DNA of 64,000 bases from Bradyrhizobium diazoefficiens (GTDB lineage Bacteria; Pseudomonadota; Alphaproteobacteria; Rhizobiales; Xanthobacteraceae). The stretch lies in the NCBI RefSeq assembly GCF_016612535.1, contig NZ_JAENXS010000001.1, forward strand, positions 806,001 through 870,000, in the 5' to 3' direction. Of this stretch, positions 1-9,438 are shown piece by piece. The notes below the pieces were generated by a model, which saw only the letters and a program-made list of their open reading frames with translations, was not told the DNA's origin and searched no databases. Numbering within the stretch: the stretch's first letter is position 1; every line of letters begins with the position of its first letter. The position numbers and the translations under genes were made by a program.

Positions 1-2324
1 GAAAAGGTAGCGCCGTTCGATCGCTGAATCCTGAAAAATTGCTTTCCATCTTGGGTAAAGACGCCGAAGCTCGCGCCACCCCGAGCAGCGTTATCGACGT
101 ATTGGTCGTAATCAAGAGCGATGGTCATACTCTGCAAACGTTGGCCTTTCACCTTTCCCGCTTGAATTTGGTCGTCGCACGTCTTCTTTACGTTGTCGTA
201 TAAATGAATAAGGAAATGGTCCATTTTAGTAGGGTTGACGAATTCTCTGATGTTGATTGACGGATCGACTCGACCGGAAAAGCGCATCAACGGGCCGTTT
301 ACTGGCGGAAAGTCGTATCCATCACCGTAAAAGCCATCACATTTGATCCCCATCTTCATCGTTTTGGTCCATCGAATGAAATCGCTTTGCTCGTCCGATG
401 TCGGCGACTCCGCTTTTTCACCAGCGTTCGCACTACCACTCGCGGGCACTGCACCGGCTGCATTTGCCGTCTGCCTCTGGTCGAACGTAAAAATAATATC
501 TTTCCAGTTATCGTAGCTCTCTGGTTTGAGCATCGAGTAAGGTTGACTCTTCGTGACTGCGTTGATCACGCTTTCGGCCACTAACGCAAATTGTGGGCTA
601 TTCTTTGGTTTGACGACTTCGGCCGGCGCCGCGAGCGTTCCATCCGGCTTCAACCTTATGCGGACATCGACAACAAGCTCTTCTGGTCCAACGCCCTGCG
701 TTGCGGGTACACGCCATACGGTGAGGAGTTTCGTCGTCAATGCATTCATTTCCTCACGGGACAAGGTCTGGTTGGTATTGGATGGAGATGCGGTTGGAGC
801 GCTATCTGGCGGGTCTAGCGGCGCGCCTAATTCAACTATTCGAGAATTTATCGCTTCGAGCAGGCAAGGCTTCTTCTCTTGGAGTTCTGCTACCGGCACC
901 GCAGGTTTGTTATCCAGTTGGCATCGCATGTTACGATCGCGTATCCACCTAACTTGATCCTGAATCTTCATCTTCTTCTCATCGCCATTCAAGGTTTTGA
1001 CGACGTTGTGAAACGCCTTGCCGAGCGCGGCGTCCACATTGCTTAGTTCTGCATCGCTGCAAATCAGCCGTGCTGATGCACTCTTGGCCGTCGCGCAATT
1101 AAAACTTGGCTTATTGGATGGCGCAGGTGTTTCAGCAGATGCGACCGATGTATCAGCCCCCGATGCTGTTTTGCAGCACTCAATCCACTGCCTGTCGCGA
1201 CCACTGCTGAGGGCCCAACCCGTCTCACCTCTTGGGACCACTCGGACGTACCACCATCCATCAGGTTGCCGCTTCAATACCTCCAGCAAAGTACCGTTGG
1301 GCATCGCCATAAGTCGTTGTCCGCGTGACGAAGCCGGATCAGTTCTTAATGAAAGATAGGCGTCTGGCGGCTCAGTATTTGCGACATAAGACAGGGAGGC
1401 CCCGGGGGACGAATTGGAACTGAGCTGACCTTGTCTGGCCGATGACGTGGGTTGGCTAGTTGAACTGCATTCGGTACTGCGAAATTCTATCCACTTCCTT
1501 CCAGCGAGAGTCCCGGCAGCCTGTGCCGCCTGATATCTAGCAGCGCATTCCTGCGTCGTGATCCGCTGGACGATCGCTTCTTTTTGATTGTCCGCAACGG
1601 ACGGACTGGCAGGTTCTGTCGCCGGTGATGGCGATGGCGCCGGGCTCGTTACCTTCAGGCGTTCGTTACAAGCGGAGTAATAGCCTCCGCCTGCAGCGAT
1701 CCATTGCAATCCGCCGTTCGCGTTTATGCCCTTGTTCGCGTTGTATTGGTCGCGGCACGTGAGCATGCGGGCCCGCCCTTCAGTTTCTTGCGAATAGGCC
1801 GACGATACTTCAATGGGATAGATGATCTTGCTGTTGGAGGAGGGACTTGCAGGTGCAAGCGATGCGGACGCTTCAGCCGCTACATTCGCCTTGCACTGCG
1901 ACCTAATAACAAGTCGCTCGGCACCATGAAGCCCTTGGGCGTCAGCCTGCTTGGAACATTCGAGAGACTCTGCTGACTGAGGCAATCCTTCACTGGACGC
2001 CAATACGACGGCCTGAGCTTTTGTAATACCTAAGCCCTCTTTGATCTTTACGAACTTGCCCCCTGAGACCACAGCAACCGCGCTTGAACACCCACCACTC
2101 CCACAAAAGTCCTGATCGTTTGTGGTTATCAGAAACCCGACTTTACCGTTTGGCAGAACAAGACGAACCATGTTGAATGATTCATTCTTACATTCGTTCG
2201 AGCACGCTTTACTCAATTCAAAGGCTCCAGCTAGGTCCTTTTCATCGAGAGGTTCACCAAGCGCTGTAGTCGCAATGCCAAAAGCTATTCCAAAACCGGC
2301 GAAACCCAGCGCTATGGTCCGCAT
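1..2324 (-). CDS. Exported multidomain protein with SH3, LprI-like and TonB/TolA C-terminal-like domains (3' end beyond window)
   Basis: An uninterrupted reading frame of at least 774 codons starts at ATG 2324 behind a GGGAGG ribosome site and runs off the window edge. Residues 1-23 look like a signal peptide. Two similar Cys-containing segments (about 185-222 and 250-286) resemble each other. An SH3-type domain lies at about 318-382, ending in paired cysteines. Residues 408-498 resemble DUF1311/LprI, with the FNCATA and RLICSD motifs and paired downstream cysteines; in Mycobacterium, LprI is a lysozyme inhibitor. Residues about 520-616 resemble the TolA/TonB C-terminal fold. The rest is unrecognised. 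It is divergent from the Ivy-domain gene at 2533. A periplasmic envelope-protection role is inferred. Confidence 0.8.
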   Translation of the reverse strand, partial: MRTIALGFAGFGIAFGIATTALGEPLDEKDLAGAFELSKACSNECKNESFNMVRLVLPNGKVGFLITTNDQDFCGSGGCSSAVAVVSGGKFVKIKEGLGITKAQAVVLASSEGLPQSAESLECSKQADAQGLHGAERLVIRSQCKANVAAEASASLAPASPSSNSKIIYPIEVSSAYSQETEGRARMLTCRDQYNANKGINANGGLQWIAAGGGYYSACNERLKVTSPAPSPSPATEPASPSVADNQKEAIVQRITTQECAARYQAAQAAGTLAGRKWIEFRSTECSSTSQPTSSARQGQLSSNSSPGASLSYVANTEPPDAYLSLRTDPASSRGQRLMAMPNGTLLEVLKRQPDGWWYVRVVPRGETGWALSSGRDRQWIECCKTASGADTSVASAETPAPSNKPSFNCATAKSASARLICSDAELSNVDAALGKAFHNVVKTLNGDEKKMKIQDQVRWIRDRNMRCQLDNKPAVPVAELQEKKPCLLEAINSRIVELGAPLDPPDSAPTASPSNTNQTLSREEMNALTTKLLTVWRVPATQGVGPEELVVDVRIRLKPDGTLAAPAEVVKPKNSPQFALVAESVINAVTKSQPYSMLKPESYDNWKDIIFTFDQRQTANAAGAVPASGSANAGEKAESPTSDEQSDFIRWTKTMKMGIKCDGFYGDGYDFPPVNGPLMRFSGRVDPSINIREFVNPTKMDHFLIHLYDNVKKTCDDQIQAGKVKGQRLQSMTIALDYDQYVDNAARGGASFGVFTQDGKQFFRIQRSNGATF

Positions 2325-2532
2325 AACCGTCCTCCCCCCCTGAAATATGTCGAATTATCTCCGGTTCCTGATCACACGCAAGGGTTTAACGGTGGTGACA
2401 GTCGCTCGATTGCGTCCTGAAACGTGCTGGGTTGGCGATGGTTGCACCACATTTCCTCTTACGTCTGCGCGCTATTTCGATTGTAAGCCGGCGCAAATAG
2501 CGCCAAAATTGTTACCGGACTGGGGACGACCG

Positions 2533-3813
2533 ATGAGGCTGGCGGCACTTTTGCTGGGTATTTTTGGCGGGCTGTCAGGATTATCACTGGCGGTCTATGG
2601 GCACGTCGCGGTGGCGATTGTGGGTGGCCTCGGCGGCATGCCAACAGGTCAGCAGGATGCTGCGAAACTCCTGCTATATGGTCTTCCGATTGCCTCGTTT
2701 GTCGGAGCCGGCCTGGCATTTTCTCAGGCCGGCCTTAGCGCGTTGCTACTGCTCGGAAGTGCTGCAGGCTGGTATATTATCGGGGCAAATTTCGGCTACG
2801 GATTTAACGTAGTTACGGCAACAACCATGATCCTTGATGGTCTTGCAGGCCTGCTCGCAATCGGGGCAGCCGGCAGTCAAACGAAGTCTCAAGATTCCAG
2901 CGATATCCGTGTTTCAAGAATTCAAATAGATCGCAATGCCTATGAGGTGGACAATTCTCATGGCCCGGAAGTGGGCCTCATCGCAGCACCTCAATCGGGT
3001 TATGACGCGCGGAAATGGGACGCGCTGCTGAAATACGATGACGAACTTGCGAGGATCGCGGCTCTATTAGAACCCCTAGGAAAGAAATGGTCCGACCGAT
3101 TAGCCTCTGATTATCTCGCTATCAACGACAAAAGGTATTTGCCGGAGATAGCGAGAAAAATCATGCTCGATGCCAGGGCGGAACGTGACCGCGAGGATGC
3201 CGAAAGGCAGCTGTTGGAAGCGCACGATGCGCGAATACAAGCTGACTATGCGCAACGATTGGAAGAAGTCCGACGTACTGCTCCAAAACGGATAGCGGGA
3301 GGGCTTGCGGTTCTTGCCGGGATCGCCCTCGTCGGGGCGGGTCTGTGGTATTTTACGCCTTACTTCAGACCGGGGCCGAACCCACCTCTAGCCTCGACCC
3401 GTGCGGCGCAGAACTCGCCAGTTGCATCCTCTTCAACTCCATCAACCCCGGCGAATCTGCCCGACTTCGCCTATCAACTTCCGGAGAAATACCCGGGTGA
3501 CATGGCCGTACTGCGTTCGATCATCCCAGACGGGTTAAAGTCCGTTGAATGGGTTTATGACCTGAAAGGGGTCGCATCGGCGCTCAAGACCATTGAGTGG
3601 AATGGTAAGACCTATCGCGGAGGATCGGTTTGCAAACCGCACGATTGCGGAGCGAACATGTTTGTTTTCCTGATTGCGCTGGACGGCTCTCGTGCCATTG
3701 CGACCTTGAAATCGGATACCATTCCGGGAGTTCAGTCAGTGACACTCGGACCCTTTCAGTCTGGAGAGTTCGCGAGAATCCAGCAATTCTACAAAGAGAT
3801 CGGTAACAACTAG
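2533..3813 (+). CDS. Membrane protein with C-terminal Ivy-type lysozyme-inhibitor domain
   Basis: The protein has 426 residues from ATG 2533, which has a GGGGA box about 7 bases upstream; a longer frame from 2347 has an unconvincing N-terminus. Hydrophobic segments fill residues 3-125, then comes a charged, probably coiled region (about 165-258), one more membrane segment (about 264-284), a Pro/Ser/Thr linker and a C-terminal domain (about 320-426). That domain carries CKPHDCG at 377-383, the signature loop of the Ivy inhibitor of vertebrate lysozyme. Ivy proteins are normally small and periplasmic, so the membrane-anchored architecture is unusual. It is divergent from another gene with an LprI-like domain and is followed by a hairpin terminator. 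Confidence 0.75.
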   Translation: MRLAALLLGIFGGLSGLSLAVYGHVAVAIVGGLGGMPTGQQDAAKLLLYGLPIASFVGAGLAFSQAGLSALLLLGSAAGWYIIGANFGYGFNVVTATTMILDGLAGLLAIGAAGSQTKSQDSSDIRVSRIQIDRNAYEVDNSHGPEVGLIAAPQSGYDARKWDALLKYDDELARIAALLEPLGKKWSDRLASDYLAINDKRYLPEIARKIMLDARAERDREDAERQLLEAHDARIQADYAQRLEEVRRTAPKRIAGGLAVLAGIALVGAGLWYFTPYFRPGPNPPLASTRAAQNSPVASSSTPSTPANLPDFAYQLPEKYPGDMAVLRSIIPDGLKSVEWVYDLKGVASALKTIEWNGKTYRGGSVCKPHDCGANMFVFLIALDGSRAIATLKSDTIPGVQSVTLGPFQSGEFARIQQFYKEIGNN

Positions 3814-3851
3814 ACCCGATAAAAAAATCCGCCGAAGCAAAAAGTTAGTAA

Positions 3852-3876
3852 GGCTTGCCCGGACAAGTCTTTTTTA
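3852..3876 (+). terminator. Intrinsic terminator after the Ivy-domain gene
   Basis: A six-pair stem (GGCTTG / CAAGTC with one G-U) and a six-base loop are followed directly by a run of Ts, 39 bases after the stop codon. Confidence 0.75.
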
Positions 3877-4345
3877 TGAAATCGATCGCGCGCTCTCGCC
3901 TCGTCGCAAATTCAGCTTGCAGCGCCGCGATGATCTTCAGTGGATCACAACAGAATCAGCACATCACCCGTTTGTCACGTACTTCTTCACCCGATTACCC
4001 TGCCCGCGAGGCTTAGGTTGATCGCCAGGGCAGCTCGTCAAATGCTAGAGTTCAACGGAAATTTGCCAATAGTCACGGTGCCCATCTTTATCTCGGTTGG
4101 TGCGCCAGTTTTCCATTATTTTACAGCGCGATATGCACGTATCCGACAAAGACGCCAGCGGAGACTTACTTGAGCGAGTAAGCAATCCGAAGAAAACTCG
4201 TCGCTGAGTAGCGCAGCTCAGCCACGACGCGCGCGGTGATCAGTGGGCGGCGCTGCTGGCCAAGATGCGACGAAATTCGTAGCTGTGATTGGTAGGATGG
4301 CAGCAAGCCGGCCTAATCGTCGACGATAGGAGGCCGCCTCATTCG
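3877..4345. other. Gene-poor stretch between the Ivy-domain gene and cofD
   Basis: Only short frames without recognisable features are present. No clear terminator for the cofD end of the operon was seen. Confidence 0.5.
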
Positions 4346-5323
4346 CTACCGGCATCCGGACGTCGATAGCTGCGCCACAAAACCTAGTACCACCTCAGCC
4401 AGCTTGATGCGGCTATCGAGATCAGTCATGAACGTATTGGCGACGACGGCAGGCAGATCCAGTTCGTTCACGCTTGCCGCATCTTTGTGATCGAGAACGA
4501 GGCCGTCGATCAAACCTGCGTAGTGCCGCGCGACAGCTACAGATGTCGGTTCGACGCCAAGTTCATTCATGATCTTTTCAGTGGGACCCTTGACTGCCTT
4601 TCCAGCGATTATCGGCGACACGGCAATCGCCGGAACGCATCTCTTCCTAAGCCCTTCCTGTATCGGTGGTATGGATAGTATGGGATCGATGCTGAGGTAT
4701 GGATTGGACGGGCAAATCACAATTCCCGTCAGGCTATCCGATCCCATCGCGTCGGAAACCGCTTGCGAGATTCGAGCTCCATCGGCGCCTTCAAAGGCGA
4801 CGCCGCTGATCCTCGGCTCGCAACGCTCCTTCACAAAATATCTCTGGAAATCGAATGCTCCTTCGGAGGTGAGCACCTTCGTCTGGAGGACGTCATCCGT
4901 CGCCGGAAGCACTCTTGCGCGAACGCCCAACCTTCGAGCCAGATCGCCCGTTATGTCCGTGAGAGCTTCCCCGGCCCGCAAGCGTCGAGTTCTTTCGACA
5001 TGCACGGCTAGATCGCGATCGCCGAGGCTGAACCATGTCTCGCCGCCCAGTTCCGCGAGAGCCTGCATGAACTGCCACGTTTCGCCGGCCCGTCCCCAGC
5101 CTCGCGAATGGTCACTCAGACCCGACAGGGTGTAGAGCACGGTGTCGAGGTCGGGGCAGATACGGAGGCCGAGATGTTCAAAATCGTCGCCGACGTTCAC
5201 AATGACTGTTAGTCGATCACCGAGAACATGCTGAAGACCCAGAGCAAGCTTGGCCCCTCCCACTCCGCCACATAGTGCGATGACTTCGCCGCTGTTATCT
5301 CGCCCTTCCTGTTTGGCCGTCAT
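4346..5323 (-). CDS. cofD: 2-phospho-L-lactate transferase (F420-0 synthesis)
   Basis: CofD/FbiA joins the activated three-carbon GDP-linked moiety made by CofC to the deazaflavin Fo, giving (dehydro-)F420-0. At 325 residues it has the family length. The N-terminal glycine-rich CGGVGGAKLALGL, the NVGDDFEHLGLRICPDLDT segment and the later VVICPSNP-like stretch (ICPSNPYLS) are characteristic. Its ATG overlaps the cofE stop by four bases, so the two are translationally coupled. It is the last gene of the F420/pyrimidine operon. Confidence 0.95.
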   Translation of the reverse strand: MTAKQEGRDNSGEVIALCGGVGGAKLALGLQHVLGDRLTVIVNVGDDFEHLGLRICPDLDTVLYTLSGLSDHSRGWGRAGETWQFMQALAELGGETWFSLGDRDLAVHVERTRRLRAGEALTDITGDLARRLGVRARVLPATDDVLQTKVLTSEGAFDFQRYFVKERCEPRISGVAFEGADGARISQAVSDAMGSDSLTGIVICPSNPYLSIDPILSIPPIQEGLRKRCVPAIAVSPIIAGKAVKGPTEKIMNELGVEPTSVAVARHYAGLIDGLVLDHKDAASVNELDLPAVVANTFMTDLDSRIKLAEVVLGFVAQLSTSGCR

Positions 5324-6087
5324 CTGAACATGTCCAGCTCTTTGGGTCGCACAAGGGCCCGGGCAGGCTTGTTTTCAGCAGGACGATCAAATCCGCGGAT
5401 ATGGACAACCGGCATCCCTTCCGAAGCCTGCCCCATCATGAGCGACGCCGCAGCAGCCAGTTCATCTGCAACCGCAACTTCCGTTATCTGCAAGCGACGC
5501 CCGTATAAATCTGGCCTGCCAACGAGGCTTTCGATCGATGGTACGCCGGCGCACCCCAGCGCCACGCCAACCACGCCGTTCCGCCACGGCCTGCCGAACG
5601 AGTCGTTTATGATGACTCCAATGGAAACCTTGAACTCTGCGTCGATCGTCTGCTTGATCTTGGCGCAAGAGCCATCGGGATCTGATGGTAACAGCAGTAC
5701 GAGAGGGTCGCCACGCGAATGATCAATATTGGACTCGTCGATACCAGCGTTGGCCATAACGAAGCCCAGCCGATGAGCGACGATCAGCACATTCGTTCGA
5801 TATCTCAGTACCGCTGTCGATTCGGAAAGAACGACCTCAACATGCCTGGGGTCTTTGCCGGTCGCCTTGGCAAGCTCAAGGGCCTTCGGCCCTGGCGCAA
5901 TATCGGCTAGATTTACATAGCGCCCCTCGGCCTTTGATACGATCTTCTGAGCGATGACGATCACGTCACCATCGTTCGGGATGATCCCATCGCTGCGTAA
6001 GCGAGTCACTATGATCGCCGCGACGTCGTCGCCGGGCTCGATCATCGGAATGTCCGATATGGCCGATAGAGTGAGCTTTTTAGCCAT
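5320..6087 (-). CDS. cofE: Coenzyme F420-0:L-glutamate ligase
   Basis: CofE adds glutamates to F420-0 with GTP. The 255-residue protein shows the family's PGDDVAAII start, VIVIAQKIVSKAEG, MANAGIDESN and NDSFGRPWR motifs. It is monofunctional: the C-terminal FMN/nitroreductase-like domain of mycobacterial FbiB, which reduces dehydro-F420-0, is absent, and no separate copy was seen in the window. This bears on which three-carbon precursor the pathway uses. It overlaps cofD by four bases and follows the YdcZ-like gene by 19 bases. Confidence 0.95.
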   Translation of the reverse strand: MAKKLTLSAISDIPMIEPGDDVAAIIVTRLRSDGIIPNDGDVIVIAQKIVSKAEGRYVNLADIAPGPKALELAKATGKDPRHVEVVLSESTAVLRYRTNVLIVAHRLGFVMANAGIDESNIDHSRGDPLVLLLPSDPDGSCAKIKQTIDAEFKVSIGVIINDSFGRPWRNGVVGVALGCAGVPSIESLVGRPDLYGRRLQITEVAVADELAAAASLMMGQASEGMPVVHIRGFDRPAENKPARALVRPKELDMFR

Positions 6088-6106
6088 TGCTGTTTGATCT
6101 CCTGGC

Positions 6107-6574
6107 TCAGCGGCCGATCATTACCGCGCCGACGATGAGCACGATCGCACCGAGAATTCTTACCGCCGTCGCCGGGTGTTGAGGTATTCCCAGCAGGCCC
6201 ACATGATCGAAGACCAACCCCCCGAGCATTTGTCCGACGACGATGAGCGCGAGGACCGCCGCAACTCCTAACCGCGGCGTGAGTACGATCGTCGTCCCGA
6301 TAAAGATCGCGCCGAACACTCCACCCGCCCAGGAGACCAAGGGCAATTTCTGGACGCCGGCACCGGAGGACCAGGGGCTCCCCGACAGGACCGCAACAAT
6401 GAACATAACGAGGGTACCCGTGGCAAAGCTCACCAGCCCGGCCCACCACGGCGAGCCGAGATCCGCTTTCAGATTAGCGTTTAGAATTTGCTGAACCGCC
6501 GAGCTCAAGCCGGCTCCAACGGCCAACAAGCACAGCACAATGTTCGCGTAGGACGTCACGACACTACCCTCCAT
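6107..6574 (-). CDS. DMT-type (YdcZ/DUF606-like) membrane transporter
   Basis: A 155-residue hydrophobic protein with about five membrane segments, from the preferred ATG at 6574; an in-frame start at 6661 would add a polar, non-hydrophobic tail. The features (SAVQQILNANLKADLGSP and a WAGGVFGAIFIGTT segment) fit the YdcZ/DUF606 half-size family of the drug/metabolite transporter superfamily. It sits between the permease and cofE in the same operon, so it may move a pathway substrate, product or precursor. The substrate cannot be read from the sequence. Confidence 0.75.
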   Translation of the reverse strand: MEGSVVTSYANIVLCLLAVGAGLSSAVQQILNANLKADLGSPWWAGLVSFATGTLVMFIVAVLSGSPWSSGAGVQKLPLVSWAGGVFGAIFIGTTIVLTPRLGVAAVLALIVVGQMLGGLVFDHVGLLGIPQHPATAVRILGAIVLIVGAVMIGR

Positions 6575-6751
6575 CAGCGACTGGCAAATTGGCCGGGCCC
6601 TGCGCGGCATATTTGAGAGCTCCAACGTTAAGAGCTTCGAAGACGCACGAGATACGCACAATCGTCAGGAGCGCTGCCTTCCTTCCGCACGACCTTCACG
6701 ATCGCGGCAGCGCCGCATTGTCCGCGGCGCCGCTGCGCTGTCTCCTTGCCC

Positions 6752-8107
6752 CTATTCGGCGGCCAGGCCTTCCTCCGCCGGAACTAGCTTGCCATCCTCG
6801 ACAGATCCCTGCACTTCCTGCCTTTCAAGTGCTGCCAGCAACGCATTCAAGGCGATTCCTCCAAATGTCGCTGTGCCAATACCGTGAAGCGAGAAGCTTC
6901 CGATCTGAAGCGTGAAGTCACCCGTGCCCATGATCATGATCGCAGAGGCAACAATGAGGTTCCTGTTGCTCGTGAGGTTAACCCCATGATTCATCCAGAT
7001 CCGCATGCCGGTCACCGCGATTAGCCCGAACACGACGATGGACACGCCACCCAGTATCGGCGATGGAATCGTCATGATGAGCGCACCAAACTTCGGTGAA
7101 AAACCCAAGACCAGCGCCATGAGTGCTGCGATCACAAACACCAGGCTGGAGTATATCTTGGTAACGGCCATGACGCCGATGTTTTCCGCATAGGTCGTAA
7201 CGCCCGTACCGCCGAACATTCCGGAAACCATTGTTGCCAGACCGTCGCCGATAAATGCGCGTCCGACATACCGATCAAGATTCCGACCGGTGATAGCAGC
7301 GACCGCCTTCACATGACCGAGGTTCTCGGCCACGAGAATCAAGGCAATCGGCACGAGCAAGGTAATGCCGCTCGCTGTAAACGTCGGAGTCGAAAATGCC
7401 GGCACGCCGAACCATGCTGCGTTAGCGACGGAGGTGAAGTCGATCGGCTTCCCCATTCCACCGACATTGGCGAGGACCACGTAGAAGGCGTAGGAGCCCA
7501 ACACCCCAACCAGCAGCATCAATCGACGCGTTAGCCCCAGCATCGCAACAGCCACGAACCCGATCGTTACGACCGTGAGCAGGGCGAACGTCGTCTCAAA
7601 CACCCCCGTGCCGACGTTCTTGATGGCGACCCCCGCAAGATTGAGCCCGAGAACCGCAACGACGGCGCCCGTCACAACGGGCGGCATCAATCTTTCAATC
7701 CACTTGGTGCCTGTCATCGTGACGAGCAAGCCAATGCTTGCGTACGCGGCACCGCATACGATGATTCCGCCAAGAGCAGGTCCGATATTCGCGTTCGCTC
7801 CGGGTCCGGCATACGCGGTTGCAGCCATCACGGAGCCGATAAAAGCGAAGCTCGAACCGAGATAGCTGGGAATGCGCCCTCCCACGACGACGAAGAAGAT
7901 GAGAGTCCCAACGCCCGACATCAGGATCGCGACATTCGGATCAAATCCCATGAGCAGCGGCGCAATGACCGTCGCACCGAACATTGCGACGACGTGCTGC
8001 ATTCCCATGGCAATCATCTGGGGCCAGGGCAGTCGTTCATCCGGGCCGATGATTTGGCCCGTGCCGGATTTCGGCAGTCTCCAAGCGGGAAAATAACTAT
8101 CAGTCAT
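6752..8107 (-). CDS. NCS2-family uracil/xanthine permease
   Basis: A 451-residue inner-membrane symporter of the nucleobase:cation symporter-2 family. ATG 8107 is chosen because GGAGG precedes it; the frame extends to 8221 without signal. The N-terminal DERLPWPQMIAMGMQHVVAM and repeated glycine-rich membrane segments are typical of UraA-like members, as is VAENLGHVKAVAAITGRNLD near the middle. The operon context (dihydropyrimidinase, carbamoyl-beta-alanine amidohydrolase) favours uracil or thymine over purines. Substrate choice is inferred. Confidence 0.9.
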   Translation of the reverse strand: MTDSYFPAWRLPKSGTGQIIGPDERLPWPQMIAMGMQHVVAMFGATVIAPLLMGFDPNVAILMSGVGTLIFFVVVGGRIPSYLGSSFAFIGSVMAATAYAGPGANANIGPALGGIIVCGAAYASIGLLVTMTGTKWIERLMPPVVTGAVVAVLGLNLAGVAIKNVGTGVFETTFALLTVVTIGFVAVAMLGLTRRLMLLVGVLGSYAFYVVLANVGGMGKPIDFTSVANAAWFGVPAFSTPTFTASGITLLVPIALILVAENLGHVKAVAAITGRNLDRYVGRAFIGDGLATMVSGMFGGTGVTTYAENIGVMAVTKIYSSLVFVIAALMALVLGFSPKFGALIMTIPSPILGGVSIVVFGLIAVTGMRIWMNHGVNLTSNRNLIVASAIMIMGTGDFTLQIGSFSLHGIGTATFGGIALNALLAALERQEVQGSVEDGKLVPAEEGLAAE

Positions 8108-8174
8108 TTGATTTCCTCCGATTACATTCGTCCCCAAAACAACCAGCGGCGAGTCTTCTGCCCGCTGCCCACAG

Positions 8175-9425
8175 TCAACTCTCGTAGCCAGCACGCTCCA
8201 ACACCGCGTGAAGAAGCACATTGCCGCCTGCGGTCAGATCCTCAGGCTTGGCTGATTCCAGCTCGTTGTGACTAATGCCATCCTTGCATGGCACGAAGAT
8301 CATTCCTGTTGGTGCAACTCGGGCAACATAGACTGCGTCGTGGCCAGCACCAGAAATCACGTCCATCGTCGGATAATTGAATCGCTTTGCTGCTTCGCGA
8401 ACCGCTTGAATGCAGTCGACATGAAACGGACAAGGCGGATAGTACGAAACGCGCTCGATGTTGATCTCGAGGCCGCTCTTTCTGCGCTCGTCCTCCACGC
8501 ACTGAAGCATCTCTTCGTGCATCTGCACCAGGACTTGCTCTTCGGCATGCCGAAGGTCGATGGAGAACTTGACGCTTCCCGGGATGACGTTTCGGCTGTT
8601 CGGATGGACCTGCACCATCCCTACGGTGCCGCGGCCATGGGGCTGATAGCGGTCGGCAATCACGACCACCTGCTGCATGATCCGAGCAGCGACCTGCATG
8701 GCATCCTTCCGCAGCGCCATCGGCGTCGGTCCGGCATGCGCCTCCATGCCAATGACCTCGCAATCGTACCATGTCAGGCCCAGCACGGCCGGCACGACGC
8801 CGATGACCTTGTTTTCATCTTCGAGAATTGGGCCTTGCTCGATGTGAGCCTCGAAATACGCGCCGATCGGATGGTGGCCCGGAATCTCTGGCCCGACGTA
8901 GCCGATCCGTTCAAGTTCAGCCTCGACCGTCCTGCTGTCCGTATCGGTAGCAGCGTACGCGCGCTCCAGGTCGACAGCACCGCAGAATACGCCGGATCCC
9001 ATCATCACGGGGACAAATCGCGACCCTTCTTCGTTTGTCCAGGATGCAACCTCGATCGGGGCTCGCGTTCGTATGCCATGGTCATTGAGCGTGCGCACGA
9101 CCTCGAGCGCAGCAAGCACGCCGTAGCATCCGTCGAACTTCCCGCCTGTCGGTTGGGTATCGATATGGCTGCCGGCGACGACCGGAGGCAGCGAGTTGTC
9201 TGCCCCTTCCCGGCGCATAAAGATGTTGCCGATTTGGTCAATCGTGGTTTTCAGGCCCGCCGCCTCGCCCCAAGAAATCAGCAAATCTCTCGCTTGCTTG
9301 TCCAAGTCGGTAAGCGTCAGGCGATTGACGCCGCCCTTCGGCGTTGCGCCCAAACGCGCCAGCTCCATCAGGGAGTCCCAGAGACGTTGTCCGTTGATGG
9401 TGAGATTGGACTCTGTTGCTTGCAT
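8175..9425 (-). CDS. M20-family Zn hydrolase, probable N-carbamoyl-beta-alanine amidohydrolase
   Basis: The 416-residue enzyme has the two-metal M20 pattern: H87 in GSHIDTQPTGGKFDG, bridging D98, the WTNEEGSRF acidic pair (E132/E133) and H194 in AHIEQGP. The family includes beta-ureidopropionase (PydC), allantoate amidohydrolase and L-carbamoylases. Next to dihydropyrimidinase, and with beta-alanine aminotransferase and malonate-semialdehyde dehydrogenase downstream, hydrolysis of N-carbamoyl-beta-alanine to beta-alanine, CO2 and ammonia is the best reading. It begins 13 bases after the LLM gene; no clear Shine-Dalgarno is visible. Confidence 0.85.
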   Translation of the reverse strand: MQATESNLTINGQRLWDSLMELARLGATPKGGVNRLTLTDLDKQARDLLISWGEAAGLKTTIDQIGNIFMRREGADNSLPPVVAGSHIDTQPTGGKFDGCYGVLAALEVVRTLNDHGIRTRAPIEVASWTNEEGSRFVPVMMGSGVFCGAVDLERAYAATDTDSRTVEAELERIGYVGPEIPGHHPIGAYFEAHIEQGPILEDENKVIGVVPAVLGLTWYDCEVIGMEAHAGPTPMALRKDAMQVAARIMQQVVVIADRYQPHGRGTVGMVQVHPNSRNVIPGSVKFSIDLRHAEEQVLVQMHEEMLQCVEDERRKSGLEINIERVSYYPPCPFHVDCIQAVREAAKRFNYPTMDVISGAGHDAVYVARVAPTGMIFVPCKDGISHNELESAKPEDLTAGGNVLLHAVLERAGYES

Positions 9426-9438
9426 CGGAGGGGCTCAA

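Noticed and set aside
3940..4173. Small plus-strand coding frame
   Set aside because: No ribosome site, no recognisable domain, and composition typical of non-coding sequence.
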